A stretch of DNA of 64,000 nt from Lederbergia lenta NBRC 16444 (GTDB lineage Bacteria > Bacillota > Bacilli > Bacillales > Bacillaceae_C): NCBI RefSeq assembly GCF_001591545.1, contig NZ_BCVC01000001.1, forward strand, positions 1,116,001-1,180,000, written 5' to 3'. The translations under genes and the position numbers were made by a program. The notes beneath the pieces were generated by a model. It saw nothing but the letters and a program-made list of their open reading frames with translations, did no database searches and was not told the origin of the DNA. The number at the start of each line of letters is the position of its first letter. Within the stretch, counting starts at the first letter, position 1. Positions 53,965-62,877 of the stretch are shown here, one piece after another.

Positions 53965-54837
53965 ATGGATCAACAAAAATATGCTAACTTAAAGTTAGCA
54001 GAACGTGGAGCAATTATTGGTATTATTGCTTATTTATTTTTGGCCTTTTTGAAGTTATTTATTGGTGTTATCAGTCATTCAGAAGCATTAAAAGCTGATG
54101 GCTTTAACAATACAACAGATATAGTTGCTTCTATTGCTTTATTAATTGGATTGAAGTTATCCCAAAGACCAGCCGACGAAGACCATCTATATGGACATTG
54201 GAAAAGTGAAACAATTGCTTCCATGATCGCTTCATTTATAATGATGACGGTGGGATTGCAAGTAGTTTATGGCGCAATAAAATCGCTGTTCGATGCTACG
54301 AAAGAATCGCCAGACATGCTCGCTGGCTGGGTAGGTGTGTTTTCAGCTCTTCTCATGTATCTGGTATATATGTATAATCGTAAGTTGGCGAAGAAAGTAA
54401 ATAGTCAAGCGGTGATGGCCGCAGCGAAAGATAATATATCCGATGCTTGGGTTAGTATTGGAACAGCAATAGGTATTTTTGGGACGCAACTCGGCCTGCC
54501 ATGGCTTGATCCGTTAACAGCTGTTATTGTTGGTCTTTTAATTTGTAAGACAGCCTGGGAGATTTTTCGTGATACTTCCCATCTATTAACTGATGGCTTT
54601 GATGAGGAAGAGATTGAAACTTATAAAAAAACAATTCAAAATGTAAGAGGTGTAATGGGAGTAAAAGAAATGAAGGCGAGAAATTACGGCAATAATGCGG
54701 TAGTGGATATAGTCATTTTAGTTGATTCCACTTTAGATATAAACACTGCTCATGATATCTCGACAAAAGTAGAAAAAATATTAATTAATGAACATGATGT
54801 GTATGACGTGCATGTACATGTGGAACCAGATATATAA
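53965..54837 (+). CDS. Cation diffusion facilitator (manganese-efflux-like)
   Basis: This 290-residue transporter has six membrane helices and a cytoplasmic C-terminal domain. Metal-site motifs are KADGFNNTTD in helix 2 and AAAKDNISDAW in helix 5, plus HLYGHWKSE; the Asn/Asp-rich site resembles the Mn2+ exporters MneP/MneS of B. subtilis more than zinc CzcD. ATG 53965 follows ATGGAGGGA. About 240 bases upstream hold no gene and no operator I can recognise, such as an MntR box. Confidence 0.87.
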   Translation: MDQQKYANLKLAERGAIIGIIAYLFLAFLKLFIGVISHSEALKADGFNNTTDIVASIALLIGLKLSQRPADEDHLYGHWKSETIASMIASFIMMTVGLQVVYGAIKSLFDATKESPDMLAGWVGVFSALLMYLVYMYNRKLAKKVNSQAVMAAAKDNISDAWVSIGTAIGIFGTQLGLPWLDPLTAVIVGLLICKTAWEIFRDTSHLLTDGFDEEEIETYKKTIQNVRGVMGVKEMKARNYGNNAVVDIVILVDSTLDINTAHDISTKVEKILINEHDVYDVHVHVEPDI

Positions 54838-54844
54838 ATCGTGA

Positions 54845-54878
54845 GAATAAGACACCAATCATTTTTGGTGTCTTATTC
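54845..54878 (+). terminator. Hairpin after the cation efflux gene
   Basis: GAATAAGACACCAA pairs perfectly with TTGGTGTCTTATTC. It lacks a long T-run but is a likely terminator. Confidence 0.75.
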
Positions 54879-54952
54879 ATGTATCTTGTAGAGTGTCACA
54901 TATTACAGTAAAATATAAATTGTGTAACATTCTGAATATAAAGGAGATTAAC

Positions 54953-55774
54953 ATGCAATTACAAAAGACTCGTACACCAATAACTGAAGTTCATTTATAT
55001 GAGAATCAGCACCATCGCGGCAATCATATTTCAGACCATTATCATGATCATTTTCAAATTTTATATGCGTTAAATGGAGAAGGTGAATTGACGCTAGATG
55101 ACAAAAAATATGAATTTTCTAAAGATCGGGTTGTGTTAATTGTCCCTAACTCTGTTCATTCTATTACTGCACATGCCAAATTATCAGTTCTAGTGTTGGC
55201 CTTTTCTCCAACTGCTTTAGGTCATCATATAGAAGAGGGATTATTAAATGGGCTTCAACAACACTCACAGCATTATCAACTTGATGTTGTTCGTGCAAGT
55301 GAAGTAAGACAAATATTGCGAAAAATCTTATTTGAACAAACCGACTATGACCCTCTCTGCAAGTATGCAGCACCGGTTTACTTATATGAATTACTATTGA
55401 TTTTAATCCGTTTCAATAAGGAGAAGAAATCTGAAGATGCAAATGATATGAGATCATTAAGATTGCGAAATTATATTGATACGCGTTATTTTGAGAATAT
55501 TACAGCTGAAAATTTATCCGCAACATTCGGTATATCCACTCGTTATATCAATGATATTTTTAAATCGAAATTTCATGAAACGCCATTACAATATTTGCAA
55601 AAAGTAAGAATTAATCGCGCAAAGGAATTGCTAATTGAATCAGATAAGGACATTGTTTCTATTTGTTTTGAAGTAGGATACGAAACACTTTCAACGTTTT
55701 ATCGTACATTTAGAAATATCGTAGGTATGTCGCCAAATAAATTTAGGACTATTAAAAAAGAGAGCATAGAATAA
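54953..55774 (+). CDS. AraC-family transcriptional regulator with cupin sensor domain
   Basis: The 273-residue regulator has an N-terminal cupin half (HYHDHFQILYALNGEGEL, then LIVPNSVHS) that probably binds a sugar-like ligand. The C-terminal double helix-turn-helix is LSATFGISTRYINDIFKSKF and VSICFEVGYETLSTFYRTFR. ATG 54953 follows AAAGGAGAT; the longer frame from 54893 lacks a ribosome site. It lies directly before the TRAP transporter operon in the same direction and probably controls it. Confidence 0.9.
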   Translation: MQLQKTRTPITEVHLYENQHHRGNHISDHYHDHFQILYALNGEGELTLDDKKYEFSKDRVVLIVPNSVHSITAHAKLSVLVLAFSPTALGHHIEEGLLNGLQQHSQHYQLDVVRASEVRQILRKILFEQTDYDPLCKYAAPVYLYELLLILIRFNKEKKSEDANDMRSLRLRNYIDTRYFENITAENLSATFGISTRYINDIFKSKFHETPLQYLQKVRINRAKELLIESDKDIVSICFEVGYETLSTFYRTFRNIVGMSPNKFRTIKKESIE

Positions 55775-55898
55775 CAAGCTTCGCTATCTTATTTTTTAAA
55801 AATAGTTGCTTGGCCACATATGTTTTTCCGAAATTAAGAATTTATCTCCTAATCTTATAAGACAATCAAAGATTTACATTACATAATGGATACAAATA

Positions 55899-55914
55899 AT
55901 GTAAGCGCTTTAAT
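55899..55914 (+). promoter_or_regulatory. Candidate CcpA (cre) site before the TRAP operon
   Basis: ATGTAAGCGCTTTAAT matches the cre consensus at all but one fixed position. It lies 20 bases before the dctP start, where it would block transcription, implying carbon catabolite repression. Confidence 0.6.
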
Positions 55915-55933
55915 TAAGAGGAGGAGTGATGTA

Positions 55934-56971
55934 TTGAAGAAAATTTGGGGAGCAATTCCTGTTTGTATTTTGCTATTTTCTATCATATTAGCTGGTTGTA
56001 ACAAATCAACAACAACTGATAATGGAGAAAGTGGGGGAGAAGGAAAGAAAAAGGAATATGTTATAAAGTTTGCACATGTTGTAAGTGGGACAACTGCAAA
56101 AGGGAAAGCCGCAGAAAAGTTTGCTGAGCTAATAGAAGAGAAGACAAAGGGACAAATTAAGGTGGAAATCTTTCCTGATTCGCAATTGGGTTCTGATAGG
56201 GAAATAACTGAACAAATGCAATCCGGCACCATTCAAATGAATGCTCCTTTTACAGGTGTTCTACCATCATTTGTGAAACAATTTGAGATTTTTGACTTAC
56301 CTTACTTATTTGCTGATAAAGAAGTTGCTTATAAAGCGATGCATGGTAAGTTAGGCGATATGCTTAATGAAAGGTTGGAAAAGCAAGGTTTAAGAGGACT
56401 TGGATACTGGGATGGAGGTTTTAAGCATTTTACTAATTCGAAGCATCCCATTGAGTCCCCGAAAGACCTATCTGGATTAAAGATGCGTGCTTCACAAAGT
56501 CCGCTATTAATTTCTCAATTTAAAGCGTTAAATGCTGGTGGGGTTTCGATTGACTTTGCTGAACTTTATACAGCGCTTCAAACGAAAACGGTTGATGGGC
56601 AGGAAAATCCATTATCAAATGTGAATAGTAAAAAATTTTATGAAGTACAAGATTATTTAACATTAAGTGCACATGGTTATATGGGATATGTGTTACTTAT
56701 TAGTGACGAATTTTATAAGGACCTTCCAACAGACCTTCAAAAGGCGATTGATGAAGTTGCTGAGGAAGTAACTAAGTGGCAATGGGATTTAGCTACTGCT
56801 GATGAAGAAGGGTATATGAAAGTGCTAGAAGAATCGGGAATACAGATTACTGAATTCGAGGAAGAAGATAAAGAGGAATTTTTAGAACTAACCGATGATG
56901 TCTTTGATGAGTTTATGAAAATTGAGGGTGCAAAAGAATTATTAGATGCGGTTAAGGAAGAAGGAAATTAG
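55934..56971 (+). CDS. dctP: TRAP transporter solute-binding lipoprotein (DctP family)
   Basis: The 345-residue precursor has a lipoprotein signal with lipobox LAGC. The DctP fold follows, with IKFAHVVSGTTAKGKAAEKFA, LGSDREITEQMQSG, the carboxylate-binding Arg region LSGLKMRASQSP, and GQENPLSN. TRAP receptors bind organic acids or sugar acids at the cell surface. TTG 55934 after GAGGAGGAG is the preferred start; the longer frame from 55886 runs over the cre site. The ligand is unknown, but the downstream catabolic genes suggest a sugar-derived acid. Confidence 0.9.
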   Translation: MKKIWGAIPVCILLFSIILAGCNKSTTTDNGESGGEGKKKEYVIKFAHVVSGTTAKGKAAEKFAELIEEKTKGQIKVEIFPDSQLGSDREITEQMQSGTIQMNAPFTGVLPSFVKQFEIFDLPYLFADKEVAYKAMHGKLGDMLNERLEKQGLRGLGYWDGGFKHFTNSKHPIESPKDLSGLKMRASQSPLLISQFKALNAGGVSIDFAELYTALQTKTVDGQENPLSNVNSKKFYEVQDYLTLSAHGYMGYVLLISDEFYKDLPTDLQKAIDEVAEEVTKWQWDLATADEEGYMKVLEESGIQITEFEEEDKEEFLELTDDVFDEFMKIEGAKELLDAVKEEGN

Positions 56972-56986
56972 CAAATAACAACTAAC

Positions 56987-57006
56987 GGGACGGCTTTTGC
57001 CGTCCC
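56987..57006 (+). terminator. Intra-operon hairpin between dctP and dctQ
   Basis: GGGACGGC pairs perfectly with GCCGTCCC around TTTT. The T-run after it is weak, so it probably stabilises or attenuates the transcript, giving more receptor than membrane subunits. Confidence 0.65.
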
Positions 57007-57028
57007 ATTTAAATAGGGAGGGGATTTT

Positions 57029-57550
57029 TTGAAAAAGGTTAATAAACTATTAAATTACATCGAGGAGTATATAGCTGTTACTACATTGATATTTACTTCA
57101 TTATTAGTTTTTGCACAAGTAGTTCTGAGATATTTATTTAATTATTCACTCCACTGGTCGGAGGAAGTAGCTAGATACTTAATTATTTGGTTTATTTTTA
57201 TAGGCAGTAGTATTGCAGTAAGAGAAAAGGCTCACGCAACGGTAGACGCACTTGTAATTATATTACCTAACCTAATGAAGAAGTTTTTTGCTATTTTAGC
57301 AAATGTTATAGCTATGGTTTTTTGTATCGTTATTATCTTATCCGGTTGTAAATCGATTTTAAATGTCATGCAATATGGTAGTGTCACTCCATCTTTAGGG
57401 ATGCCAATGTATATTCCTTATTTAGCTATTCCTGTTGGTGGGACCTTAATGCTTATTCGCTTTTTTCAAATTTTTTTAGATGAAATAAGAAATCTTAGAG
57501 CAGATAAGGCGACTATAAGTAACTCTCATGAGGAGATGACAAAACTATGA
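57029..57550 (+). CDS. dctQ: TRAP transporter small permease (DctQ family)
   Basis: This 173-residue protein has four membrane helices with the DctQ pattern VVLRYLFNYSLHWSEEVARYLIIW and IGSSIAVREKAHATVD. It forms the transport channel with DctM. TTG 57029 follows GGGAGGGGA. The stop overlaps the dctM start. Confidence 0.93.
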   Translation: MKKVNKLLNYIEEYIAVTTLIFTSLLVFAQVVLRYLFNYSLHWSEEVARYLIIWFIFIGSSIAVREKAHATVDALVIILPNLMKKFFAILANVIAMVFCIVIILSGCKSILNVMQYGSVTPSLGMPMYIPYLAIPVGGTLMLIRFFQIFLDEIRNLRADKATISNSHEEMTKL

Positions 57551-58809
57551 TCATTGTCATTTTTATTTTATTAATGTTACTCGGTGCTCCTATTGCTGCA
57601 GCTATTGGGTTATCTAGCTTTATTGCCATGTTTCAAGGAAACATCTCTATCGATACGTTTGGTCGGACCATGTTCTCCGGAATTGATTCATTTACTTTAA
57701 TGGCAATACCTTTCTTTGTTTTTGCCGGTGATTTAATGCTTGCGGGTGGCACATCAAAAAGGTTAATAGATTTGGCTAAAAAATTAGTTGGATGGACAAC
57801 GGGTGGATTGCCAATTGCGGGAGTTCTTTCTTCCATGGTTTTTGCTGCACTATCTGGATCGAGTCCAGCAACTGTTGCGGCTATTGGGAGTATTATGATT
57901 CCGTCGTTAAAAGATGCTGGGTACTCGCCAAGATTTGCGGTTGGCTTAATGTGTGCAGCCGGCTCTTTAGGGATTATTATACCACCAAGTATTACGTTAT
58001 TAGTGTATGGGGCGATTGCTGAAGTCTCCATTAGCAAGCTATTCATTGCAGGCATTATACCTGGTATTTTTATTGGGATTGTATTAATGGTTGTAAGTTA
58101 TATTATTGCAAAAAAGCAAGGGCATCAACCGGATAAACGAGTAAGTCTGAAAGAGTTGTGGATTGCAGCAAAAGGTGCGATTTGGGGAATTATGATGCCT
58201 GTTATTATTTTAGGAGGAATATATAAAGGATATTTTACCCCGACTGAAGCAGCTGCAGTAGCAATTGTGTACAGTTTACTGATTGGTTTTTTCGTATATA
58301 AGGAACTTTCCATTAAAAAATTATTTACTGTCACTAAAAGATCTGTTGTCACTTCGGCAATGATTATGTTTATTATAGCATCTGCTAAAACATTCAGTTG
58401 GTATTTAACATATGAGCAGCTACCAACTAAATTAGCGTCGAACATCATGGAATTTGCGACAACTCCATTCATTTTTTTAATTATTGTCACAATCGTTTTA
58501 TTATTAGTGGGAATGTTTATGGATTCCAGTGCAGCGGTGTTGATTTTAGTTCCACTTTTTTTACCAATCGTTATTGAAATGGGGATTGACCCAATTCATT
58601 TTGGTGTAATCATGATTATAAATCTAGCGATTGGAATGTTAACTCCACCATTTGGGCTAAATTTATATGTAGCTTCTGGGATTAGTAATATGTCCGTTAC
58701 GTCAGTCACGAGAGGTGCCATTCCCTTTATTATTGTTCTTATTATTACGTTATTGGTGCTTACTTTCATTCCGCAAATATCGTTATTTTTACCAGAGAAA
58801 TTTATGTGA
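57547..58809 (+). CDS. dctM: TRAP transporter large permease (DctM family)
   Basis: The protein (420 residues) has about twelve membrane helices. Typical DctM stretches are FVFAGDLMLAGG, ALSGSSPATVAAIGSIMIPSL, ITPPFGLN-type LTPPFGLNLYV and FMDSSAAVLILVPLFLP. It moves the substrate with sodium ions. ATG 57547 overlaps the dctQ stop (ATGA). The dehydrogenase operon starts 180 bases downstream. Confidence 0.93.
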   Translation: MIIVIFILLMLLGAPIAAAIGLSSFIAMFQGNISIDTFGRTMFSGIDSFTLMAIPFFVFAGDLMLAGGTSKRLIDLAKKLVGWTTGGLPIAGVLSSMVFAALSGSSPATVAAIGSIMIPSLKDAGYSPRFAVGLMCAAGSLGIIIPPSITLLVYGAIAEVSISKLFIAGIIPGIFIGIVLMVVSYIIAKKQGHQPDKRVSLKELWIAAKGAIWGIMMPVIILGGIYKGYFTPTEAAAVAIVYSLLIGFFVYKELSIKKLFTVTKRSVVTSAMIMFIIASAKTFSWYLTYEQLPTKLASNIMEFATTPFIFLIIVTIVLLLVGMFMDSSAAVLILVPLFLPIVIEMGIDPIHFGVIMIINLAIGMLTPPFGLNLYVASGISNMSVTSVTRGAIPFIIVLIITLLVLTFIPQISLFLPEKFM

Positions 58810-58989
58810 ACATGGTAGATTAAAAGATCGCTAATTTGTATTTTTGAGAAGAAAGCAAGTAATTCCTAAGCTAATTGAATCATTTCCGATAATGCGAATT
58901 GGTTTCTCATATAGATAAGACGTTTTTTCTTATCAAATATAAAATAAATATAAGATCTATTCATCAAATTAAAAAGAAGAGGTGTTTTT

Positions 58990-60183
58990 ATGTCGAATAT
59001 TAATGTCGGAATTATTATGAATGGAGTTACAGGAAGAATGGGGACAAATCAGCATTTGATCCGCTCAATTGTCGCTATTCGAAAGCAAGGTGGAGTGACA
59101 CTCCCGAATGGTGACGTTATTATGCCTAATCCTATTTTAGTTGGAAGAAACGAAAATAAATTAAGATCATTAGCAGAAGAACATGGTATTAATCGTTGGA
59201 GTACGGATTTAGATACATGTTTAAGTAATTCTGAAGACATTATTTACTTTGATTCTCAAACGACTGTTCGACGTGCAAAGGATATACGAAAAGCTATTAA
59301 GGCGGGGAAACATATTTATTGTGAAAAGCCAACAGCGACTAGTGTGGAAGAATCACTTGAGCTTGCACGTTTGGCATATGAAGCGGGCGTAAAGAATGGG
59401 GTAGTGCAAGATAAATTATTCCTTCCAGGTATTATGAAACTTAAAAGACTTGTTGATTCGGGATTTTTTGGAGAAATACTTTCTGTTCGCATGGAATTCG
59501 GTTACTGGGTATTTGAGGGAGATTGGCAACCAGGTCAACGCCCTTCATGGAATTATCGGAAAGAAGATGGTGGTGGAATCATAGTAGATATGTTTGCGCA
59601 CTGGCGTTATGTACTTGATAACTTATTTGGAAATGTGCAAAGTGTTTCTTGTCTCGGAGCTACACATATACCGAAAAGATGGGATGAACTAGGAGAGCCT
59701 TATACATGTACAGCGGATGATGCAGCTTACGCAACATTCGAATTGGAAGGCGGCATTATTGTCCAAGCCAATTCTTCATGGACAGTGAGAGTGAACCGCG
59801 ATGATCTCCTCACAATCCAAGTAGATGGTACAGAAGGTAGTGCTGTGGCTGGACTGCGTGATTGTAAAGTCCAACATCGTGTAAATACGCCGAAGCCAGT
59901 TTGGAACCCTGATATTGAAAACCCTTTCGATTTTATGGATCAGTGGGAAGAAGTACCAACAAACGATGTGTTAGATAACGGTTTCAAAGTGCAGTGGGAA
60001 CTGTTTTTAAAACATATTGTAAACGATGAATCATTTCCTTGGGATTTACTTGAAGGGGCAAAAGGAACGCAGTTATCAGACCTTGGGTTAAAATCTTGGG
60101 AAGAGCGCCGTTGGATTGATATTCCGGAATTGACTATTGGAGGTGCATCTCATGGGGAAAAAGTTAAAGTTACCAAGAGCTAA
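58990..60183 (+). CDS. Gfo/Idh/MocA family oxidoreductase
   Basis: This 397-residue NAD(P)-dependent sugar dehydrogenase has an N-terminal Rossmann fold (GVTGRMGTNQHL), the family EKP motif with K113 in YCEKPTATS, and a C-terminal domain with KEDGGGIIVDMFAHW. It probably oxidises a hydroxyl of a sugar or cyclitol. ATG 58990 follows AAGAAGAGGTG. Its last 32 bases overlap the DUF993 gene, so the two are coupled. Confidence 0.9.
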   Translation: MSNINVGIIMNGVTGRMGTNQHLIRSIVAIRKQGGVTLPNGDVIMPNPILVGRNENKLRSLAEEHGINRWSTDLDTCLSNSEDIIYFDSQTTVRRAKDIRKAIKAGKHIYCEKPTATSVEESLELARLAYEAGVKNGVVQDKLFLPGIMKLKRLVDSGFFGEILSVRMEFGYWVFEGDWQPGQRPSWNYRKEDGGGIIVDMFAHWRYVLDNLFGNVQSVSCLGATHIPKRWDELGEPYTCTADDAAYATFELEGGIIVQANSSWTVRVNRDDLLTIQVDGTEGSAVAGLRDCKVQHRVNTPKPVWNPDIENPFDFMDQWEEVPTNDVLDNGFKVQWELFLKHIVNDESFPWDLLEGAKGTQLSDLGLKSWEERRWIDIPELTIGGASHGEKVKVTKS

Positions 60184-61315
60184 CGGTACATTTAGTTATT
60201 ATGAGCCTAGTCAATCTTCGGTATTTGAAATTCCGACAACGCCATTTCAAAATAGAATTGCGTTTTCAGCAGCGCATGTAGTTTGTGATCCATTAGCAAA
60301 TACAGACCCACTTACTAATCCGCAAATAGATTGGGAAGATACATTAGCTTATCGTCGCCATTTATGGTCGCTAGGATTGTCCGTTGCCGAGGCGATGGAT
60401 ACAGCGCAACGCGGAATGGGGCTTAGTTGGAATGGCGCACAGGAGTTAATTCAACGCTCAGTCGCGGAGGCTCGGTCAGTTGGTGGACGGATTGCCTGTG
60501 GCGCAGGTACTGACCAATTATTACCTAGCGCACAAGTTACATTGGAACAAGTGGAAGCAGCATACGAAGAACAATGTAGCTTTATTGAAAACGAAGGTGG
60601 TCAAATTATATTAATGGCAAGTAGGGCACTCGCTGCCTGTGCAGATGGTCCAGAAGATTATGACAGAGTGTATAGCAAGATTTTACAGCAAGTTTCCCAA
60701 CCTGTCATTCTCCATTGGCTCGGAGATATGTTTGATCCCGCATTAAAAGGCTATTGGGGACATAAAAATATCGATGAGGCAATGGAAGTTTGCCTTAATA
60801 TTATTTGGGATAATCGTGAAAAGGTAGATGGAATAAAAATATCGCTTTTAGATGCGGACCGAGAGATTGAAATGAGAAGATTATTACCTGAAGATGTGAA
60901 AATGTATACTGGTGATGATTTTAATTATCCTTCATTAATCCGTGGTGACGAAAAAGGCTATAGTCACGCATTATTAGGTATCTTTGATGCGATTGCGCCG
61001 GCTGCTGCAGTAGCTCTGCATGCACTTGATAATGGAGATATCAGTAAATATAATTCTGTTTTAGAAAAAACGGTCCCTTTATCTAGACATATATTTCAAC
61101 AGCCTACTTATTCCTATAAAACCGGAATCGTATTTATGGCATATTTAAATGGACATCAAAAGCATTTCCGGATGATCGGTGGAGCAGAAAGTGCCAGATC
61201 GATAACCCATCTATCTGAACTATTTTTACTAGCAGATGAAGCAGGATTACTAGTTGACCCACACCACGCTGCCAATAAGATGCAAAAAATATTATCCATT
61301 TCAGGAATCGAATAG
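60152..61315 (+). CDS. DUF993 family protein (dihydrodipicolinate-synthase-like barrel)
   Basis: The 387-residue protein matches DUF993 (PF06187), which looks like a class I aldolase-type barrel. Landmarks are IAFSAAHVVCDPLANTDP, VILHWLGDMFDP, VDGIKISLLDADREIEMR (a Lys-bearing strand) and PEDVKMYTGDDFNYP. An aldolase or dehydratase role acting on the dehydrogenase product is plausible but undemonstrated. ATG 60152 follows TTGGAGGTG within the previous gene. Confidence 0.85.
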   Translation: MGKKLKLPRANGTFSYYEPSQSSVFEIPTTPFQNRIAFSAAHVVCDPLANTDPLTNPQIDWEDTLAYRRHLWSLGLSVAEAMDTAQRGMGLSWNGAQELIQRSVAEARSVGGRIACGAGTDQLLPSAQVTLEQVEAAYEEQCSFIENEGGQIILMASRALAACADGPEDYDRVYSKILQQVSQPVILHWLGDMFDPALKGYWGHKNIDEAMEVCLNIIWDNREKVDGIKISLLDADREIEMRRLLPEDVKMYTGDDFNYPSLIRGDEKGYSHALLGIFDAIAPAAAVALHALDNGDISKYNSVLEKTVPLSRHIFQQPTYSYKTGIVFMAYLNGHQKHFRMIGGAESARSITHLSELFLLADEAGLLVDPHHAANKMQKILSISGIE

Positions 61316-61325
61316 GAGAGGAAAA

Positions 61326-62147
61326 ATGGGAAACATAGAAACGATAGAGCGGCTTAGCTTAAATCAAATTACAACGGATAAATGGAATCTTCGTGAAGCT
61401 GTAGACGGATGTGCACGTGCTGATATCCCTTCAATCGCAATATGGAGGCACAAATTAACGGAACTGGGTTTAGCTGAAAGTAAAAAAGTAGTACAGGATG
61501 CTGGCCTAAGTGTTTCCAGTCTTTGTAGAGGTGGAATGTTCCCAGCAGCTACAAACTTGGAGCGCCAAGAAAGAATTGAAGATAATAAAAGGGCAATAGA
61601 GGAGGCAGCTGAATTAGGTACTGACGTATTGGTACTTGTCTGCGGTCCAGCACCTGATAAGGATATCGACGCTGCTCGAAAAATGGTAGCTGAAGGAATT
61701 GAGCAAATCATTCCGTTTGCTCAAGAGCATGGTATTAAATTAGGAATTGAGCCACTTCATCCTATGTATGCAGCGGAAAGAAGCGTCATCGTCACATTAA
61801 ACCAAGCTAATACACTTGTAGAACAATTCAAGACGGATGCGGTAGGGGTAGTTGTTGATGTATTTCATGTTTGGTGGGATCCAGATTTATATAATCAAAT
61901 TTCCCGCGCAAGTGGAAAAATCTTAGGTTATCATGTCTCAGACTGGATCGTTCCTACTCCTGATTTGTTGATGGGGAGAGGGATGATGGGGGACGGTGTG
62001 ATTGATTTAAGGAAAATAAGAAATGCAGTAGAAAAGGCAGGATATAAAGGCCCGATTGAGGTTGAAATATTTAATGAAGAGATTTGGAATCGTCCAGGGG
62101 ATCAAGTATTAGGGCAGATAAAAGAGCGTTATTTAGAATTTGTATAA
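61326..62147 (+). CDS. Sugar phosphate isomerase/epimerase family (TIM barrel)
   Basis: This 273-residue xylose-isomerase-like barrel shows metal-binding acids and His in LGIEPLHPMY, VVDVFHVWWDPDLY, GYHVSDW and IEVEIFNEE. Such proteins isomerise or epimerise keto sugars, as in inositol and allulose pathways. ATG 61326 follows AGGAGAGG, 10 bases after the DUF993 stop; the frame extension to 61254 is an overlap artefact. A strong terminator ends the operon. Confidence 0.9.
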   Translation: MGNIETIERLSLNQITTDKWNLREAVDGCARADIPSIAIWRHKLTELGLAESKKVVQDAGLSVSSLCRGGMFPAATNLERQERIEDNKRAIEEAAELGTDVLVLVCGPAPDKDIDAARKMVAEGIEQIIPFAQEHGIKLGIEPLHPMYAAERSVIVTLNQANTLVEQFKTDAVGVVVDVFHVWWDPDLYNQISRASGKILGYHVSDWIVPTPDLLMGRGMMGDGVIDLRKIRNAVEKAGYKGPIEVEIFNEEIWNRPGDQVLGQIKERYLEFV

Positions 62148-62164
62148 TAAAAATGAGTATTGAC

Positions 62165-62196
62165 AAAAAGTGCATCCTTTAAGGATGCACTTTTTT
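62165..62196 (+). terminator. Terminator of the dehydrogenase-DUF993-isomerase operon
   Basis: AAAAAGTGCATCC pairs with GGATGCACTTTTT and is followed by T residues. Confidence 0.92.
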
Positions 62197-62416
62197 GATC
62201 TTTGAAAAATGGGGAAATATTAAAAAAGATAGGAAGTGAGAATGAAACTATTTTAAGTGTGCAAAAACCTTAAGATGGTTGTTTTTAAAAAAACTCACCT
62301 TATCTTATATAGGGACACTTTTCATACATATTAATTAGCTATGCCTACTCCATAGACGTTTATCTTGCATATTGTATAATGGGTGATTATTTTTGCAGAA
62401 AGAGAGCTGAAAAATA

Positions 62417-62671
62417 ATGATGGATTTAAATAATGTGTATGGAAGAGCTCAAGGCGGGAATCATGGAGGGCATCATTCTGGCCCAAATCATGGCTTGGGA
62501 GGATTTGGCACACCGTTCATCGGAGGCGTTTTAGGTGGCCTTACACTTGGGGCATTGGCGTCACCAGGAGCTGGATATGCTGGTTATCCGTATCCAACAC
62601 CCTATCTATATCCAGTACCAATAACCTATCCATATCCAACATATCCGTATGGAGGTTATCCGTATTATTAA
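62417..62671 (+). CDS. Small Gly/Tyr/Pro-rich protein
   Basis: The 84-residue protein is His/Gly-rich at the start (GGNHGGHHSGPNHG), has a short hydrophobic Gly-rich stretch (VLGGLTLGALA), then repeated Pro-Tyr units (YPYPTPYLYPVP, YPYPTYPYGGYPYY). There is no cleavable signal peptide. Such composition is usual for spore-coat or surface proteins of Bacillaceae, but I do not recognise a family. ATG 62417 has AAAGAGAG upstream; a second ATG follows directly. Confidence 0.7.
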   Translation: MMDLNNVYGRAQGGNHGGHHSGPNHGLGGFGTPFIGGVLGGLTLGALASPGAGYAGYPYPTPYLYPVPITYPYPTYPYGGYPYY

Positions 62672-62816
62672 TAAAAAGGTGTTGGAAGCAGATTAATAGG
62701 GCAACTTTACTCATTTTTTTCGTAGGGAAATATAGAAACGGAGATAGACTGTTTTAATGAAAAAAATAAAATCTGAATATTTTGTGTATTATTCAATTAC
62801 CATGTTTGCCATTGGA

Positions 62817-62859
62817 AAATCCCACAGTAAAGTATTTCTATACCTACATGTGGGATTTT
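62817..62859. terminator. Terminator between the Gly/Tyr/Pro protein and the Rieske oxygenase
   Basis: AAAATCCCACA pairs perfectly with TGTGGGATTTT. It lies 19 bases after the minus-strand oxygenase stop and may serve both directions. Confidence 0.8.
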
Positions 62860-62877
62860 GCTACCATTCTATTAACT

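Noticed and set aside
57633..58055. Large antisense ORF inside dctM
   Set aside because: It is a shadow frame of a strongly supported membrane permease, with no start signals.
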